Of a stretch of 64,000 nucleotides of DNA, positions 1-8,230 are shown in pieces (positions within the stretch are counted from its first letter, which is position 1; each line of letters begins with the position of its first letter). Location: the NCBI GenBank assembly GCA_035772405.1, contig JAYKKM010000472.1, forward strand, positions 1,009,501 through 1,073,500. The letters are read 5' to 3'. This DNA comes from Chrysogorgia sp. JL179-B06. Lineage: Eukaryota > Cnidaria > Anthozoa > Scleralcyonacea > Chrysogorgiidae. The translations under genes were made by a program, and so were the position numbers. The notes under the pieces were generated by a model that was not told where the DNA came from, ran no database searches, and worked only from the letters and a program-made list of their open reading frames with translations.

Positions 1-405
1 AGAGGAGCAGTGGAGAAGACCCGAGCGACAGCAGTGAAGAAAACCTACGAGTCAAAGTGGTTTGTCTCACGTTGAGACGAAACGTTTAATAAACATTTAG
101 GTCGTCTCACCTTTAGAGGTGGTCTAACTTTTTTAAAAAGTCTTGTACAAAAATATATTTTCAAAAATCTTACGAGTTGTTCGTTAATATCTAGTCTCCC
201 AACGTAGTTCTCACAGTGAGTTGATAACTTAAGTTATCACTAGAAGAAAGTCGAGACTCGTGGTGTTTCCTACGGGTTTTTTGACTTTTAGCGGCTTTTT
301 TGTTTGCGGCTTTTTTCGCTCGGCAGGCGTGTACGTAATGGTCAGCGGTCGCAATAAGAGTAGAGGGGGCCCCTCTAAAATTTCTAAAAATTTTCAACAA
401 ATAAA
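1..405 (+). other. Upstream region of P0 capsid arm, mostly non-coding
   Basis: Frame 1 stays open for 24 codons from base 1 to a TGA at 73-75. It could be the tail of an upstream gene, for example integrase, but it is too short to identify. The rest is AT-rich, with repeated ggctttttt runs at 294-316, and I see no convincing gene. The short open frame from 260 overlaps the next gene out of frame and looks spurious. Confidence 0.4.
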
Positions 406-1572
406 ATGGCAGAGGCTGATGACAATTTTGAGATGGAAGAAAGGTTTCCAGAGTACGATAATCTCGATAACGAAGAGTTAGACACAACTCTTGACGATCT
501 CAATCAGAGATTTCTGATTGACGACGATGTGTTAATCACTGAGAGGATCACGTATATCAACCGCCTTCTCTTAGCCGAGACGAGTTTTGGTGGTGATCTA
601 GATGTAGGGGGTGGTGTAGCGAACGATGTGTTCATTCAAGTAGACAAGTACGTACAAGACTCTCGCGAGGGTCAAAAACTTAATCCTTACTCAGAGAGTG
701 TCATAGAAATTAGAAATAGGACTACCGTGAGAGACGGTAAGGTCTTTTTCAAAGAAAGACTTAAGAGTGGTGGATTCTCCACCGTTGAGAAAATAGTTCT
801 TAATAACGTGAACGGTTCGTATATGAAAAACATAGCGAAAAGAAACTCAAACGCCGTTTCGCAATTCGAAAAGCTCGTCGAGTCTGCAGTAAGTGAAACG
901 AACACGGCCTCCAACTTACCTATGATTTCTGTCGTAGACCAAGTGATACTACCAGACGATGTTCTCAGTAGACTCGGTGAGGAGGACCGACGTGTTGTGA
1001 ACGGTGTTCTTAACCCGTCGACTACAATCTTACCAGAGAGTAGAGTCGGTAGTCGTGGAGCGATCCAACTCATGATCGATGAGTTTCGAGAACGAAGCGA
1101 TGCGAATCTTGAGTTAGCTAAAGACAGTGATATAGCTGACGCAAGGGAATTTTTTCAAAAGTCTTTCGACGAAGACACGGTCGCCGACGCTTTTGAACAA
1201 CAAAGGATTATCGAAGAAACACACGCTGAGCAAGAGAAAGACGTGAGTCGTCTAGAGAGAGTGAAAGAATGGTTGAAAAAAAATTTAGTCAGTCTGTCAG
1301 CGATAGGTATCACCATCGCAGGGTTGATCACAACTATTATAGTTGGAGCGAGAACTGCTATTACGAAGGGAGCGAAAGCTGGACTATCTTTCGCGAAGAC
1401 GGTGAAAAACGCTATTGCTAGTCTAGGTCCGTTCGCGGTGGGTGTTGCTAATTTTGTCTACACAATACTGAAGGCTGGTGTGAAAACTCTACAGTGGCTA
1501 GCTCAAAACCTGTGGATTGTAGTCATTGGCGTGATGTGGACACTGAACGAGTATCGGAAAAGTAGGAAGTAA
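406..1572 (+). CDS. Polinton conserved protein with C-terminal membrane anchor (388 aa)
   Basis: Residues about 1-280 are acidic and hydrophilic with no domain I recognise. From about residue 285 a basic amphipathic stretch (RLERVKEWLKKNL) leads into a hydrophobic helix (SAIGITIAGLITTIIVGA), a Gly/Ala/Lys-rich segment, a second hydrophobic stretch near LWIVVIGVMW and a basic tail. The C-terminal third matches the product of the broken P1 gene at 24506-25603, which lies in the same place upstream of the capsid gene. This layout suggests a minor virion or membrane-interacting protein, but that is inference. The ATG at 406 follows AATAAA directly, as in other P0 genes. It is intact, and I cannot assign a biochemical function. 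Confidence 0.75.
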   Translation: MAEADDNFEMEERFPEYDNLDNEELDTTLDDLNQRFLIDDDVLITERITYINRLLLAETSFGGDLDVGGGVANDVFIQVDKYVQDSREGQKLNPYSESVIEIRNRTTVRDGKVFFKERLKSGGFSTVEKIVLNNVNGSYMKNIAKRNSNAVSQFEKLVESAVSETNTASNLPMISVVDQVILPDDVLSRLGEEDRRVVNGVLNPSTTILPESRVGSRGAIQLMIDEFRERSDANLELAKDSDIADAREFFQKSFDEDTVADAFEQQRIIEETHAEQEKDVSRLERVKEWLKKNLVSLSAIGITIAGLITTIIVGARTAITKGAKAGLSFAKTVKNAIASLGPFAVGVANFVYTILKAGVKTLQWLAQNLWIVVIGVMWTLNEYRKSRK

Positions 1573-1590
1573 AACGAGTTTAAAGAGACG

Positions 1591-2001
1591 ATGTATATAA
1601 ATAAAGTAGAGATGAGTGATAGCGAAAAAAGAGTGAGAAAAGTATACACGTTGTTCAACATGGTTGATGACGAAATATATGTCGGTTCCACGTCCAACAC
1701 TATCAAGTGGAGACTCAGCATGCATAAGAGCACATCTAAAGTCGAGAAGCACAAAAACTCGAAATTATATAAAAAGATTAACGAGGTTGGATTCGTGAAC
1801 TTTCACATTGTCGAGATGGAGAGCTTACTATGCACCAAGCGTGAGATAAAAGAGTTGGAACACGTCTATATGAGTAAACTCAAACCAACACTAAACACAC
1901 TTAACACAGGCGTATTCTTCAAAGCTGACGGAACGTTCGACAGAGCGAAACATCGAAAAGAGTGGAACATCGCCAACGCGAACTACTACAAAGAGCGTTA
2001 G
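1591..2001 (+). CDS. GIY-YIG family endonuclease, possibly with zinc-finger tail beyond an amber codon
   Basis: The N-terminal region reads VYTLFNMVDDEIYVGSTSN, a GIY-YIG-type signature (here YTL...IYVGST), followed by WRLSMHK and a conserved glutamate in the ELEHVYMSKLKPTLNT segment, as in these single-strand-cutting or homing-type nucleases. The start could equally be the ATG at 1612, which follows ATAAAGTAGAG. The frame ends at TAG 1999-2001 but continues open to TAA 2119-2121. That extension holds a C2H2-like finger (CEGCNRPV...HKRSKVH), so the protein was probably longer and is either truncated or read through. P1 has no counterpart between the same neighbours, so the gene is a lineage-specific insertion in the capsid cluster. 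Confidence 0.75.
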   Translation: MYINKVEMSDSEKRVRKVYTLFNMVDDEIYVGSTSNTIKWRLSMHKSTSKVEKHKNSKLYKKINEVGFVNFHIVEMESLLCTKREIKELEHVYMSKLKPTLNTLNTGVFFKADGTFDRAKHRKEWNIANANYYKER

Positions 2002-2121
2002 ATCACTAACGTAGACTACCTCAACGAGACGCTAACCTGTGAGGGGTGTAATCGTCCAGTTAGTCGTACCAACATGCTAAAACACAAGAGATCCAAAGTC
2101 CACATCGACACAGTCAAATAA
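2002..2121 (+). pseudogene. In-frame zinc-finger extension of the GIY-YIG gene after TAG
   Basis: Same frame as the nuclease, 39 sense codons with no further stop. It carries a CxxC...HxxxxxH finger resembling the C-terminal finger of the VRR-NUC proteins at 19358 and 51397. This supports an original nuclease plus zinc-finger protein interrupted by one stop codon. Confidence 0.5.
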
Positions 2122-2225
2122 GTGATGAACGATCTCATAGATAAATGTGTTTCGCACAACTTATCAGACACTTCAGAAACTATCTATCACCTTCATAACT
2201 ATACATAGTTATGAAAATTTTTCGC

Positions 2226-2238
2226 GTTATAATAAATG
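2226..2238 (+). promoter_or_regulatory. TAAATG start-proximal element of P0 capsid gene
   Basis: The capsid ATG sits in ttataataaATG. The other P0 starts show the same pattern: ATAAAATG at 401-408, AATAAAAGATG before 3452, AATAAAGAATG before 4055, ATAAAAAATG before 4813 (minus) and ATAAATATG before 5198 (minus). It resembles the TAAAT(G) core of poxvirus late promoters. That resemblance is an inference from pattern only, in AT-rich DNA. Confidence 0.4.
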
Positions 2239-3435
2239 AGCAGCAACAAAGATTTGAGTCTTCACGCGACGAAATCTGTTAAGAGTACGATCAAAGGACG
2301 ACGTACACGACACGTTGTAACAATGAATCCTAACAAAGCTAATCCTGGTGAAACAATTTACATTGACATCCCAAAACTTAACCCAGACTTGTGTCTTGTT
2401 CCGGGAAGTTTAAACATTCTGTATGACTTCAAGAATGCGAACGCGAAAAGTTGGTTTTTGAACAACTTATCCAAACTTCTCCAAAGTCAACTCACAATCA
2501 AAATGGCTGGTGAAGTCGTCTACGACAACACCGGTGAGTCGATCATCGCCGTTTACAAAGACTTGTGGAAGACAGCCATCCAGCGAGAAGAGATGATGGA
2601 GTTTGGTGTTGCTGGAGAGAACCTACGAAAACTTATCTCTAAAGACGACAGTGGAGCTGCAAGTGGGAACGCTTCAAAAGTTTCCGATGCATTAATGTTT
2701 AGCGTCACAAAACAAAAAATATCACTTGATAAAATTTTAGGAGACTCTGGGTTGTACGCTCCATACGATATGAGTAATAACCTTCAGTTCGCTATCAAAC
2801 TACCGGCGGCTACTGACATTATGATTGCACAATCTGGTAGTGCTGTCGCTGGATACTCTCTCGAGAATCTAGAACTTGAATACGAAACTATCAACAACGT
2901 CGACCTTGCAACTAAAATTACAAATCTCTACATGCTTGGTAAGACACTTATGAAAAGGAGTCCATGGGGAAAAGGTGAAACTCTGATTAATGAGAATATC
3001 AACCTTCCTCGAAGGAGCATGAAAGCTGTAGTTCTGTTATTCACTAAAGCTACAATCACCGACTCGGAACACTTTGACAACCCGAACATCGATAATGTGA
3101 AAATCACTATTGAGGGCGTTCCCAATGAGGTCTACAGCCAAGGGATACCCAAGTCAAGGTATTACTCTGAAGCCGAACGGCTATTTGGACAAACTGACCA
3201 AAGTGTTACACACAGGGAGTTTTTCAAAGACAGCTTTGCATTGGTAATAGACTTGCGAAGTACACGAGATCAAAAAGTACATGGATCAGGTAAAAAGATT
3301 ATGAACACACAAAGTGGAATCTTGTTGGAAATTACAAAACGTGTTACAACCACTGATTTGATATGTCACATATTTGTATTGTCAGACGGGTTTCTGAGCA
3401 TCGCAAATGGAAACTTAAAAGTTATCGAGTACTAG
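2236..3435 (+). CDS. Putative Polinton major capsid protein (399 aa)
   Basis: A 399-aa globular, beta-rich-looking protein directly upstream of the packaging ATPase, the usual place of the double jelly-roll capsid protein in Polintons. It matches the broken P1 gene at 25626-26535 over nearly its whole length (shared blocks GLYAPY-M near residue 175, SGSAVAGY-LENLELEYETI near 200, ENINLPR-SMKAVVLLFT near 255, NTQSGIL-EITK near 360). I cannot prove the jelly-roll fold by eye. The identity rests on synteny, length, absence of enzyme motifs and conservation across the two lineages. The gene is intact with a TAAATG start. A structure prediction showing two jelly rolls would settle it. Confidence 0.6.
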   Translation: MSSNKDLSLHATKSVKSTIKGRRTRHVVTMNPNKANPGETIYIDIPKLNPDLCLVPGSLNILYDFKNANAKSWFLNNLSKLLQSQLTIKMAGEVVYDNTGESIIAVYKDLWKTAIQREEMMEFGVAGENLRKLISKDDSGAASGNASKVSDALMFSVTKQKISLDKILGDSGLYAPYDMSNNLQFAIKLPAATDIMIAQSGSAVAGYSLENLELEYETINNVDLATKITNLYMLGKTLMKRSPWGKGETLINENINLPRRSMKAVVLLFTKATITDSEHFDNPNIDNVKITIEGVPNEVYSQGIPKSRYYSEAERLFGQTDQSVTHREFFKDSFALVIDLRSTRDQKVHGSGKKIMNTQSGILLEITKRVTTTDLICHIFVLSDGFLSIANGNLKVIEY

Positions 3436-3451
3436 AGTTGAAAAATAAAAG

Positions 3452-4051
3452 ATGGACATCCCGTTTAACATGTTGATAGTAGGCCCCACGTATTGTGGAA
3501 AAACTTTCTATCTTTTAGAAATGTTAGAAAAACACTTCAAAGGAGTGTTTGATTATATCGTTCTAATTTGTCCAACTATACTCTGGAACACAACGTATCA
3601 TAATTGGAAATATTATCACGACGCGGACTTTGTTGTTCTACCTATTGAACAGGACAATGTGAACACGATGATGAAATATGTTGTTGACGTGTACACCAAT
3701 ACGAAAACACTTATTATTTTAGACGACTGTGCGAGTGGTCAAGATGTAAAAAACAGAACGAGTGAACTCGTCAAATTAGGTTACTCTGGTCGACATTATG
3801 GATTGTCTACTATTGTTCTAACACAACAACTCACAAGTATTGCAAAGCCTTACCGAGATAACATTTCAAGAATAACTAGTTTTCATAACACAAATAAAAA
3901 AGACATGTTAGAACTTATCAACGACTATTTGAATGGTGTTTCAAAAGAAGATGTAACACAGATCACAAAAGAATTAAGAGAAAAGAAACACGCGTGTCTA
4001 GAGATAAATCTTAGACATCCTTACGGTTACGAAGTCATTTCACCTAAATAA
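3452..4051 (+). CDS. A32-like/FtsK-HerA packaging ATPase (199 aa)
   Basis: Walker A is VGPTYCGKTFY at residues 10-20, Walker B TLIILDDCASG near residues 88-98, and a downstream sensor-like segment VLTQQLTSI follows near residues 128-136. This is the short DNA-packaging ATPase typical of Polintons, virophages and large DNA viruses, which pumps the genome into the capsid. It starts 16 bp after the capsid stop and ends 3 bp before the next gene, consistent with one transcription unit. The P1 copy at 26552-27154 is clearly homologous, including the DDCASGQDVKNRTSELVKL block. Intact. Confidence 0.88.
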   Translation: MDIPFNMLIVGPTYCGKTFYLLEMLEKHFKGVFDYIVLICPTILWNTTYHNWKYYHDADFVVLPIEQDNVNTMMKYVVDVYTNTKTLIILDDCASGQDVKNRTSELVKLGYSGRHYGLSTIVLTQQLTSIAKPYRDNISRITSFHNTNKKDMLELINDYLNGVSKEDVTQITKELREKKHACLEINLRHPYGYEVISPK

Positions 4052-4054
4052 AGA

Positions 4055-4531
4055 ATGAATCCAGAAGACTTAACTAACTCTGCGCAAGAAGAAACAACAA
4101 ACTCCGAAACCACTGAAGACATCGCGAAGGAGGTCGATAGGAAAAGAGAAGAACTCTTACTTCTAGCAAATGATGGTGAGATTAAAAAAAACGAAGCGTA
4201 CATTAGAAAAGCTAATGCGAAGACGATTCTAAAGTTGTACGCTGAATATGAAGCTGAAGTACGAGAAAAAAGCACTGTATTTTTGTGTGATATGTTTCTA
4301 TCAAAGTTTGCCATGTTAATGGGTGGACTTGATGCAGTAGAGAAACCTGACGAGATGGAGAAAGAGTTGAAGAGAGACCCGTATCTTAACAAAGATTTGA
4401 AAAGTCTCATGTCAAGACTAACACCATTGATACCGTTTCTTGGACTACTCTCTGGTGGACTCACTGTAGGAAAACATATGTACAGTCATACAAAGAGTGA
4501 GAAACACGACGATTCAAAAACATCTACCTAG
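4055..4531 (+). CDS. Polinton small membrane protein downstream of ATPase (158 aa)
   Basis: The N-terminal two thirds are charged and helical (KKRE/EL.. repeats, ILKLYAEYEAEVREK). A hydrophobic C-terminal segment includes LIPFLGLLSGGLTVGKHMY, probably one membrane helix or hairpin. The P1 gene at 27177-27773 is homologous in both the helical part (L-DLLISKFSSTLGGFDAIE versus DMFLSKFAMLMGGLDAVE) and the GGxTVGKHxY tail. Always directly after the ATPase, so likely structural or assembly-related. Function not known. Intact. Confidence 0.75.
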   Translation: MNPEDLTNSAQEETTNSETTEDIAKEVDRKREELLLLANDGEIKKNEAYIRKANAKTILKLYAEYEAEVREKSTVFLCDMFLSKFAMLMGGLDAVEKPDEMEKELKRDPYLNKDLKSLMSRLTPLIPFLGLLSGGLTVGKHMYSHTKSEKHDDSKTST

Positions 4532-4594
4532 AGACACAACAAAGTAAGTTGTTTTTTTTTGTAATCTTTTGAGATTACAAAAATACACATTACA

Positions 4595-4813
4595 CTACGA
4601 CTCTGTTATTGGTGGAACGACAGTTGGTAAATCTTCATACTTCTTGTCATCGTATCGTTCATATCCAGCTAGAACATCTAACTCTACCGTACCATCTTCC
4701 TTTCCGAATTTCAAACCAAGTTTTACTCTTCGATGTGTTTTCATTGTCATGTTGCGTGGTGGTTGATCTACTGTTTGAGACTTACTTTTGTTTTTGCTAG
4801 ATAGACAACCCAT
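4595..4813 (-). CDS. Small P0 protein with N-terminal myristoylation-type signal (72 aa)
   Basis: The product starts MGCLSSKNKSK: Gly2 and Ser6 fit the N-myristoyltransferase consensus and Cys3 is a likely palmitoylation site, followed by a basic patch. This is the classic signature of a protein anchored to the inner face of membranes. The remainder is hydrophilic with no recognised domain. It is convergent to the 4055-4531 gene and 7 bp downstream of the next minus-strand gene; the ATG is preceded by a run of A residues (ATAAAAAATG). I see no copy in P1. Whether it is expressed is unknown. Confidence 0.55.
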   Translation of the reverse strand: MGCLSSKNKSKSQTVDQPPRNMTMKTHRRVKLGLKFGKEDGTVELDVLAGYERYDDKKYEDLPTVVPPITES

Positions 4814-4820
4814 TTTTTAT

Positions 4821-5198
4821 CTAACTCTTTTTTTTCTCTCTTGGTTTTCTCGGTTTTTTCACTATAGAAACCACTTGTCGACGTAATCTCATTTCACCAC
4901 ATACCGTACAACATATTGTTCCACGAATCTCTTCTCTACTAGGGTGTGAACATTTTGTCACCTCTTTCTTATCTCGACTACACACTTCTCTTTCCATCAT
5001 CTTACACAAATCCATTCGACTCATCTCTTTTCTTTCTTCATCACTTAGATCTGCTACTTTCATTTGTCTTAACCTATTCACATACGCTGCTCTTTCCGCA
5101 CGTTCTTGAGATAGACGACTATTCTCTTCATCTTTCTTTCTTAAATTTTCAAGAGAAAGTTTCTCAGATTCGGTGTAGACTTTTTTCACTCGTGACAT
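4821..5198 (-). CDS. P0 coiled-coil protein with Cys-rich zinc-binding motif (125 aa)
   Basis: I place the start at 5198 (MSRVKK), which follows ATAAATATG; the frame is open further upstream into the terminal repeat but without coding character. Residues 1-70 are highly charged and heptad-like (ESEKLSLENLRKKDEENSRL). The C-terminal part has CSHPSREEI..TICCTVCGEM, a plausible zinc knuckle or ribbon, and ends in a Lys/Arg-rich tail. Could bind nucleic acid. It is the last gene before the P0 terminus. I do not recognise the family. Confidence 0.5.
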   Translation of the reverse strand: MSRVKKVYTESEKLSLENLRKKDEENSRLSQERAERAAYVNRLRQMKVADLSDEERKEMSRMDLCKMMEREVCSRDKKEVTKCSHPSREEIRGTICCTVCGEMRLRRQVVSIVKKPRKPREKKKS

Positions 5199-5227
5199 AT
5201 TTATAATTACGAATTTATAAATTTCGT

Positions 5228-5430
5228 TAGAATTTTTTTTTTTTTTTCCGAATGACGTCACTCGACCGGAAGTGACCGCGCGGCGGGGGGACTGGGGGAA
5301 AATGACCGCGTGGGGGAGTGACGTCACCCACGCGGGGAAAAAATGACCGCGGGGGGTTTTGGGGTTTTTTTTCGATGGAAATACGAACCCATTTTGAAAA
5401 ATGGGGTGAAACGCACTGTTTCTTACTACT
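5228..5430. repeat. Right terminal repeat of P0, GC-rich and palindromic
   Basis: A sharp switch to GC-rich DNA with four TGACCGCG-like repeats. There are two TGACGTCA palindromes (5253-5260 and 5319-5326), the second inside a larger hairpin at 5306-5335 (CCGCGTGGG / CCCACGCGG arms). A further palindrome, CCCATTTT-GAAAAATGGG, lies at about 5388-5405. The block ends in TTACTACT at 5430. The matching left repeat is outside the window, so its terminal-repeat status is inferred from the shared AGTAGTA end. Confidence 0.6.
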
Positions 5431-6259
5431 TCGTAACATTGATATTGTTCCCAATTTTAACTTTGGTAACGCTTTACTAGATGCAAGTGTATGAGAACAT
5501 TTTGTTGTTAAATATATTGTTTACTAATCGTTACATTGTTTTCCTATTTAATCTGTCTACTTGACTGGTTATAATATTAGTTCAATGACGGCTCTAAAAT
5601 CTCGTACAACTCCGTAACGACTTCGGCTGATGACGAAGTAGAATTGGAAATTAAACGAGACTTACCTGTAAGTCGAAGTTTGATTGTAATTCTACGAGTC
5701 ATCAGCCAGGAGTGGAGGAGTTGTACGCCCTCCCTATTATTTCCCTTCCCATACAACTCCTCCACTTGTCATTGAAATAATATTAATGCTCTAAAGACTG
5801 ACTTGCGCATGCGTGGCTGATGACTCGTAGAATTACAATCAAACTTCGACTTACAGGTAAGTCTCGTTTAATTTCCAATTATATTGCGAGTCGACGTCTT
5901 GTCTTTGAAAGCTACATCTTCGTTCATAACGCTGAACATAGAGATCCAACAATCACATTCGACTTCCCTTTGTTCTACGTTATCACAAGGACAAACGGTA
6001 TCCAGCCGAAGAAAGCGCATCAAAAGCAGTGGTCTTCGGTTTTAGTGGACTGATGTTGAGTTGAAATGCTCTGAAAGTCAGTTGCTGATCTTCAGTACAT
6101 TATAAACTCTAAAATGTCTCAAAAGGCAAGTAAAGAAACAACAATCTGCAAGATAGTTATAGCTCAAAAAAGAGGCACTTTAATTTGGAAGTTCGTATAG
6201 ATAAGTTCTTGCTATAAGAATACACTACTATGTACACGTAAATTAACAAACACTTGCAG
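5431..6259. other. Flank between P0 and P1: AT-rich, contains a fold-back repeat
   Basis: No gene that I can support. The bases right after the P0 end (TCGTAA) are the candidate target duplication of P0, but the left copy lies outside the window. The region is dominated by the fold-back at 5642-5880. Confidence 0.5.
5642..5880. repeat. Perfect 67-bp inverted repeat with nested 15-bp hairpin
   Basis: Arms 5642-5708 and 5814-5880 are exact reverse complements of each other by eye. The spacer itself contains a second inverted repeat (5711-5725 and 5752-5766, AGTGGAGGAGTTGTA). The right arm contains ACAG/GTAAGT, a good splice-donor match. Fold-back MITE architecture; the perfect identity implies recent formation or conversion. 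Confidence 0.85.
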
Positions 6260-6740
6260 TACAAAATCTCAGCTTGGTCAGAACAATGGATTTTCTCTCT
6301 TCTGCCGGTTTAGCCTGTTCGCAGCCCGAAAACGGAAATTACGATCTGCTTAACTGCGAACGTAATCGTGTTCCACGACGTCAGAGCCGCGTGCATAATT
6401 ACTGCTATGCTGTGGTCATTAACGTTAATAACGAACAACGTTCTAGTTTCTTGTTCAGAAGATATCGACAGTTTTTATGTTTCCGTGTTATTGAAAAAAA
6501 AACACGAAAGGTATTTAGTGTCAGCGAAATCCAAATTTAATGTGAAAAAGGCCATCAAGCGACTACCGTTCGTAGTATCTGATTATTCGGCCTATATTTG
6601 CCCACAATATTTAGAAAAACTACGAAAAAGATCAACTCATCCATGTAGAAATAAATCGATCAACAGTGAAAATCTACCATTGCATCATATAGAAATTGAC
6701 CCCTAGCAATTTACCAATCAGGTAGGCGAGTCAAATTGTT
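6260..6740 (+). other. Unrecognised open reading frames (6274-6540 and 6368-6706)
   Basis: Two overlapping plus-strand frames of 88 and 112 aa. The second (6368-6706) has more natural composition in its C-terminal half (YLVSAKSKFNVKKAIKRL, YSAYICPQYLEKLRK) and could be a decayed exon, with a frameshift relative to the first. I recognise no family and see no splice-supported model. Confidence 0.25.
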
Positions 6741-6820
6741 TACATAAGAAAAAAGTCTCGTTTCGTGGGTCACCCTGCTTTGAAAACAGGGTGCCGCTAA
6801 TATGAACAACAGTTGGCTCG

Positions 6821-6834
6821 GGTATATAAGAGGG
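6821..6834 (+). promoter_or_regulatory. Candidate Pol II TATA box
   Basis: TATATAAGAGGGGC preceded by GGCTCGG is a strong TATA-box match. No convincing coding region follows within 400 bp, so it may be the promoter of a decayed element. Confidence 0.3.
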
Positions 6835-6889
6835 GCAACTTTACGATCGTTTTCTTTTCACTTTGATGACAAGCGTTTACATGAGACAT

Positions 6890-7260
6890 TTCATACTTGT
6901 ATAGCCCCTTAGGGTCACCCTGGACGAATTTGAGCCTGGGCTCAGTTTCATCCCGGTATGCCGGGCTGAAAAACACTTCGATTACATGAGCGATTTCAGC
7001 CCATGCTGAAATTGAACGAGGTATTAGGTATATCTCCAAGACATTTACGGTAACATCCGAAATGTTTTCTGTGTAGTATACGCATGTGTGAGTAAACATT
7101 CAGCCCAGGTTGAAAATTTCGTCCTGCTTTTGACCGAGCTGAAAATTTCATCCCGGCTCCCGATTTGTTCGTGAGGCCGGGCTGAAACTTCAGCTTTGGC
7201 TTAAATTCGCCCATGTAATCACCCCTAAGGAGGTGTTTTGCCGAGCTGGTAGGTGAGGAA
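6890..7260. repeat. Degenerate inverted/dispersed GGGCTGAAA motif cluster
   Basis: GGGCTGAAA/TTTCAGCCC and CATCCCGG motifs recur in both orientations. GATTACATGAGCGA at about 6981 is mirrored by TCGCCCATGTAATC at about 7208. This looks like a decayed fold-back element; no gene seen. Confidence 0.35.
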
Positions 7261-7315
7261 AAGTTGTCTCGCACCCCACGCAGGGGGCGATCCTACTTAT
7301 ACTAAAATACAATAA

Positions 7316-7755
7316 TTGCTAGAGTATATGTGCCTCGTCTATTTCTTCAATTTTTGGGATCTTACGATCATGTTTCTCATGCACTCCTTTACTGTCTTCC
7401 AATTCCTTCCCTCTACTAATTTTCCATATTTCTCCAAGAAAACAGTGCATTCGCATTTCCCTGGCACTTTTTCTTCTTTGAGATGCTTTGAAAAGAAACA
7501 TGTTATGGCCCTCTTCTGGTGTGTCGTCCACGGCTCTTTCGGTTGAACTTCTTTTGTTTTACCTATAAGATAACACTTTCTTAGAATCTTATGCCAATTA
7601 ATTGTTGACGGTTTAGATTATAAATAATAATAAGGCTTATATATGCAAGCCAAGGTGGCTCCCTACGGAAATTTGAATATACGGGTCTGGTAACGAATTA
7701 TAGCGGCTGCACATGCCTAAAGTCGTAAACCCTGATCTTGTCGAGTGGATATTCT
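7316..7755. repeat. Dispersed repeat, copy 1 (direct repeat of 29490-29917)
   Basis: About 430 bp nearly identical in the same orientation to 29490-29917, from TATGTGCCTCGTCTATTTC to TATTCTATCA. Differences are small indels, including a 10-base deletion in copy 2. The two copies lie on either side of P1. The copies contain the minus-strand exon described at 7339-7575. Confidence 0.85.
7339..7575 (-). pseudogene. Exon-like fragment of a transposon-type protein domain (copy 1)
   Basis: On the minus strand the repeat reads in one frame through EPWTTHQKRAITCFF, VPGKCECTVFLEKYGKL and EGRNWKTVKECMRNMI to a stop at 7339-7341. This W...PGK.EC...R.W..VK pattern recurs in many invertebrate multi-copy proteins as a C-terminal module (from memory of the family, unnamed). 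No start, no rest of the gene. It is present twice in the window as part of a dispersed repeat, so it is a mobile fragment rather than a host gene. Confidence 0.45.
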
Positions 7756-8230
7756 ATCACGATACAAACGCGCAATACAAACGCGAAATAGTGCGTCTTA
7801 ATAATGAAAGTTCCAACGTCATTATTACCATGGCAACAATCGATAATTGCACTATTCGACAAATATCTGATATGTGTGATACTACAACAGTCCGTTTTAC
7901 TCAATATGTATCTAATCATCATTTTGGTATGATGAATTAAGACTGCTCTCAGCAACATAAAAACATGGAAAACCTAGGGAGCCACCTTAATGCCGCACTT
8001 TTGTTCCCACTACCAAGCTTAATTGGGTTTGGTGCTAGATGTTATCTTAAAACCAAAGCGAGGCTTGGTGATGACAACAAGGTGTAAACCGCAGAAGTCC
8101 TGTTAAAACAACAAATATTATTCATTTTTTACGTTTTTCGCCATGTTTGTTGTTGACCATCTCCGAACACTTCTCTACGGGCTACAGATGTTACCACATT
8201 GGGAAGAATCTATGTAATCTTCCTATATTT
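7756..8230. other. Left flank of P1, no recognised gene
   Basis: A 75-codon frame at 7713-7940 spans the repeat boundary and has no recognisable domain. The six bases before P1 are ATATTT; the last five (TATTT, 8226-8230) match the five bases after the right end (28387-28391), giving the target-site duplication. Confidence 0.5.

Larger units (their letters stand above)
1..5430 (+). mobile_element. Polinton/Maverick element P0, right part (left end outside window)
   Basis: Seen: a run of plus-strand genes (membrane-anchored protein, GIY-YIG nuclease, putative capsid protein, A32-like ATPase, small membrane protein), then two minus-strand small genes, then a GC-rich palindromic block ending in ...TTACTACT at 5430. 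Read inward from 5430 the end begins AGTAGTAAG, like the ends of P1 (AGTAGTATAG at 8231) and P2 (45099). Known: Polintons begin with AG and carry a capsid-ATPase module. Inferred: 5430 is the right terminus and polymerase and integrase lie left of the window. The proteins are clearly diverged from those of P1, so this is a different lineage. Confidence 0.8.

Noticed and set aside
191..487. 98-aa minus-strand frame at the window start
   Set aside because: Overlaps the intact 406-1572 gene antisense and has no recognisable domain.
687..1073. 128-aa minus-strand frame opposite the P0 membrane-anchored gene
   Set aside because: Antisense shadow of an intact gene with homologous C-terminus in P1.
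5227..5454. 75-aa minus-strand frame through the P0 terminus
   Set aside because: Runs through the palindromic GC-rich terminal repeat and past the inferred element end; Pro/Arg-rich translation of repeats.
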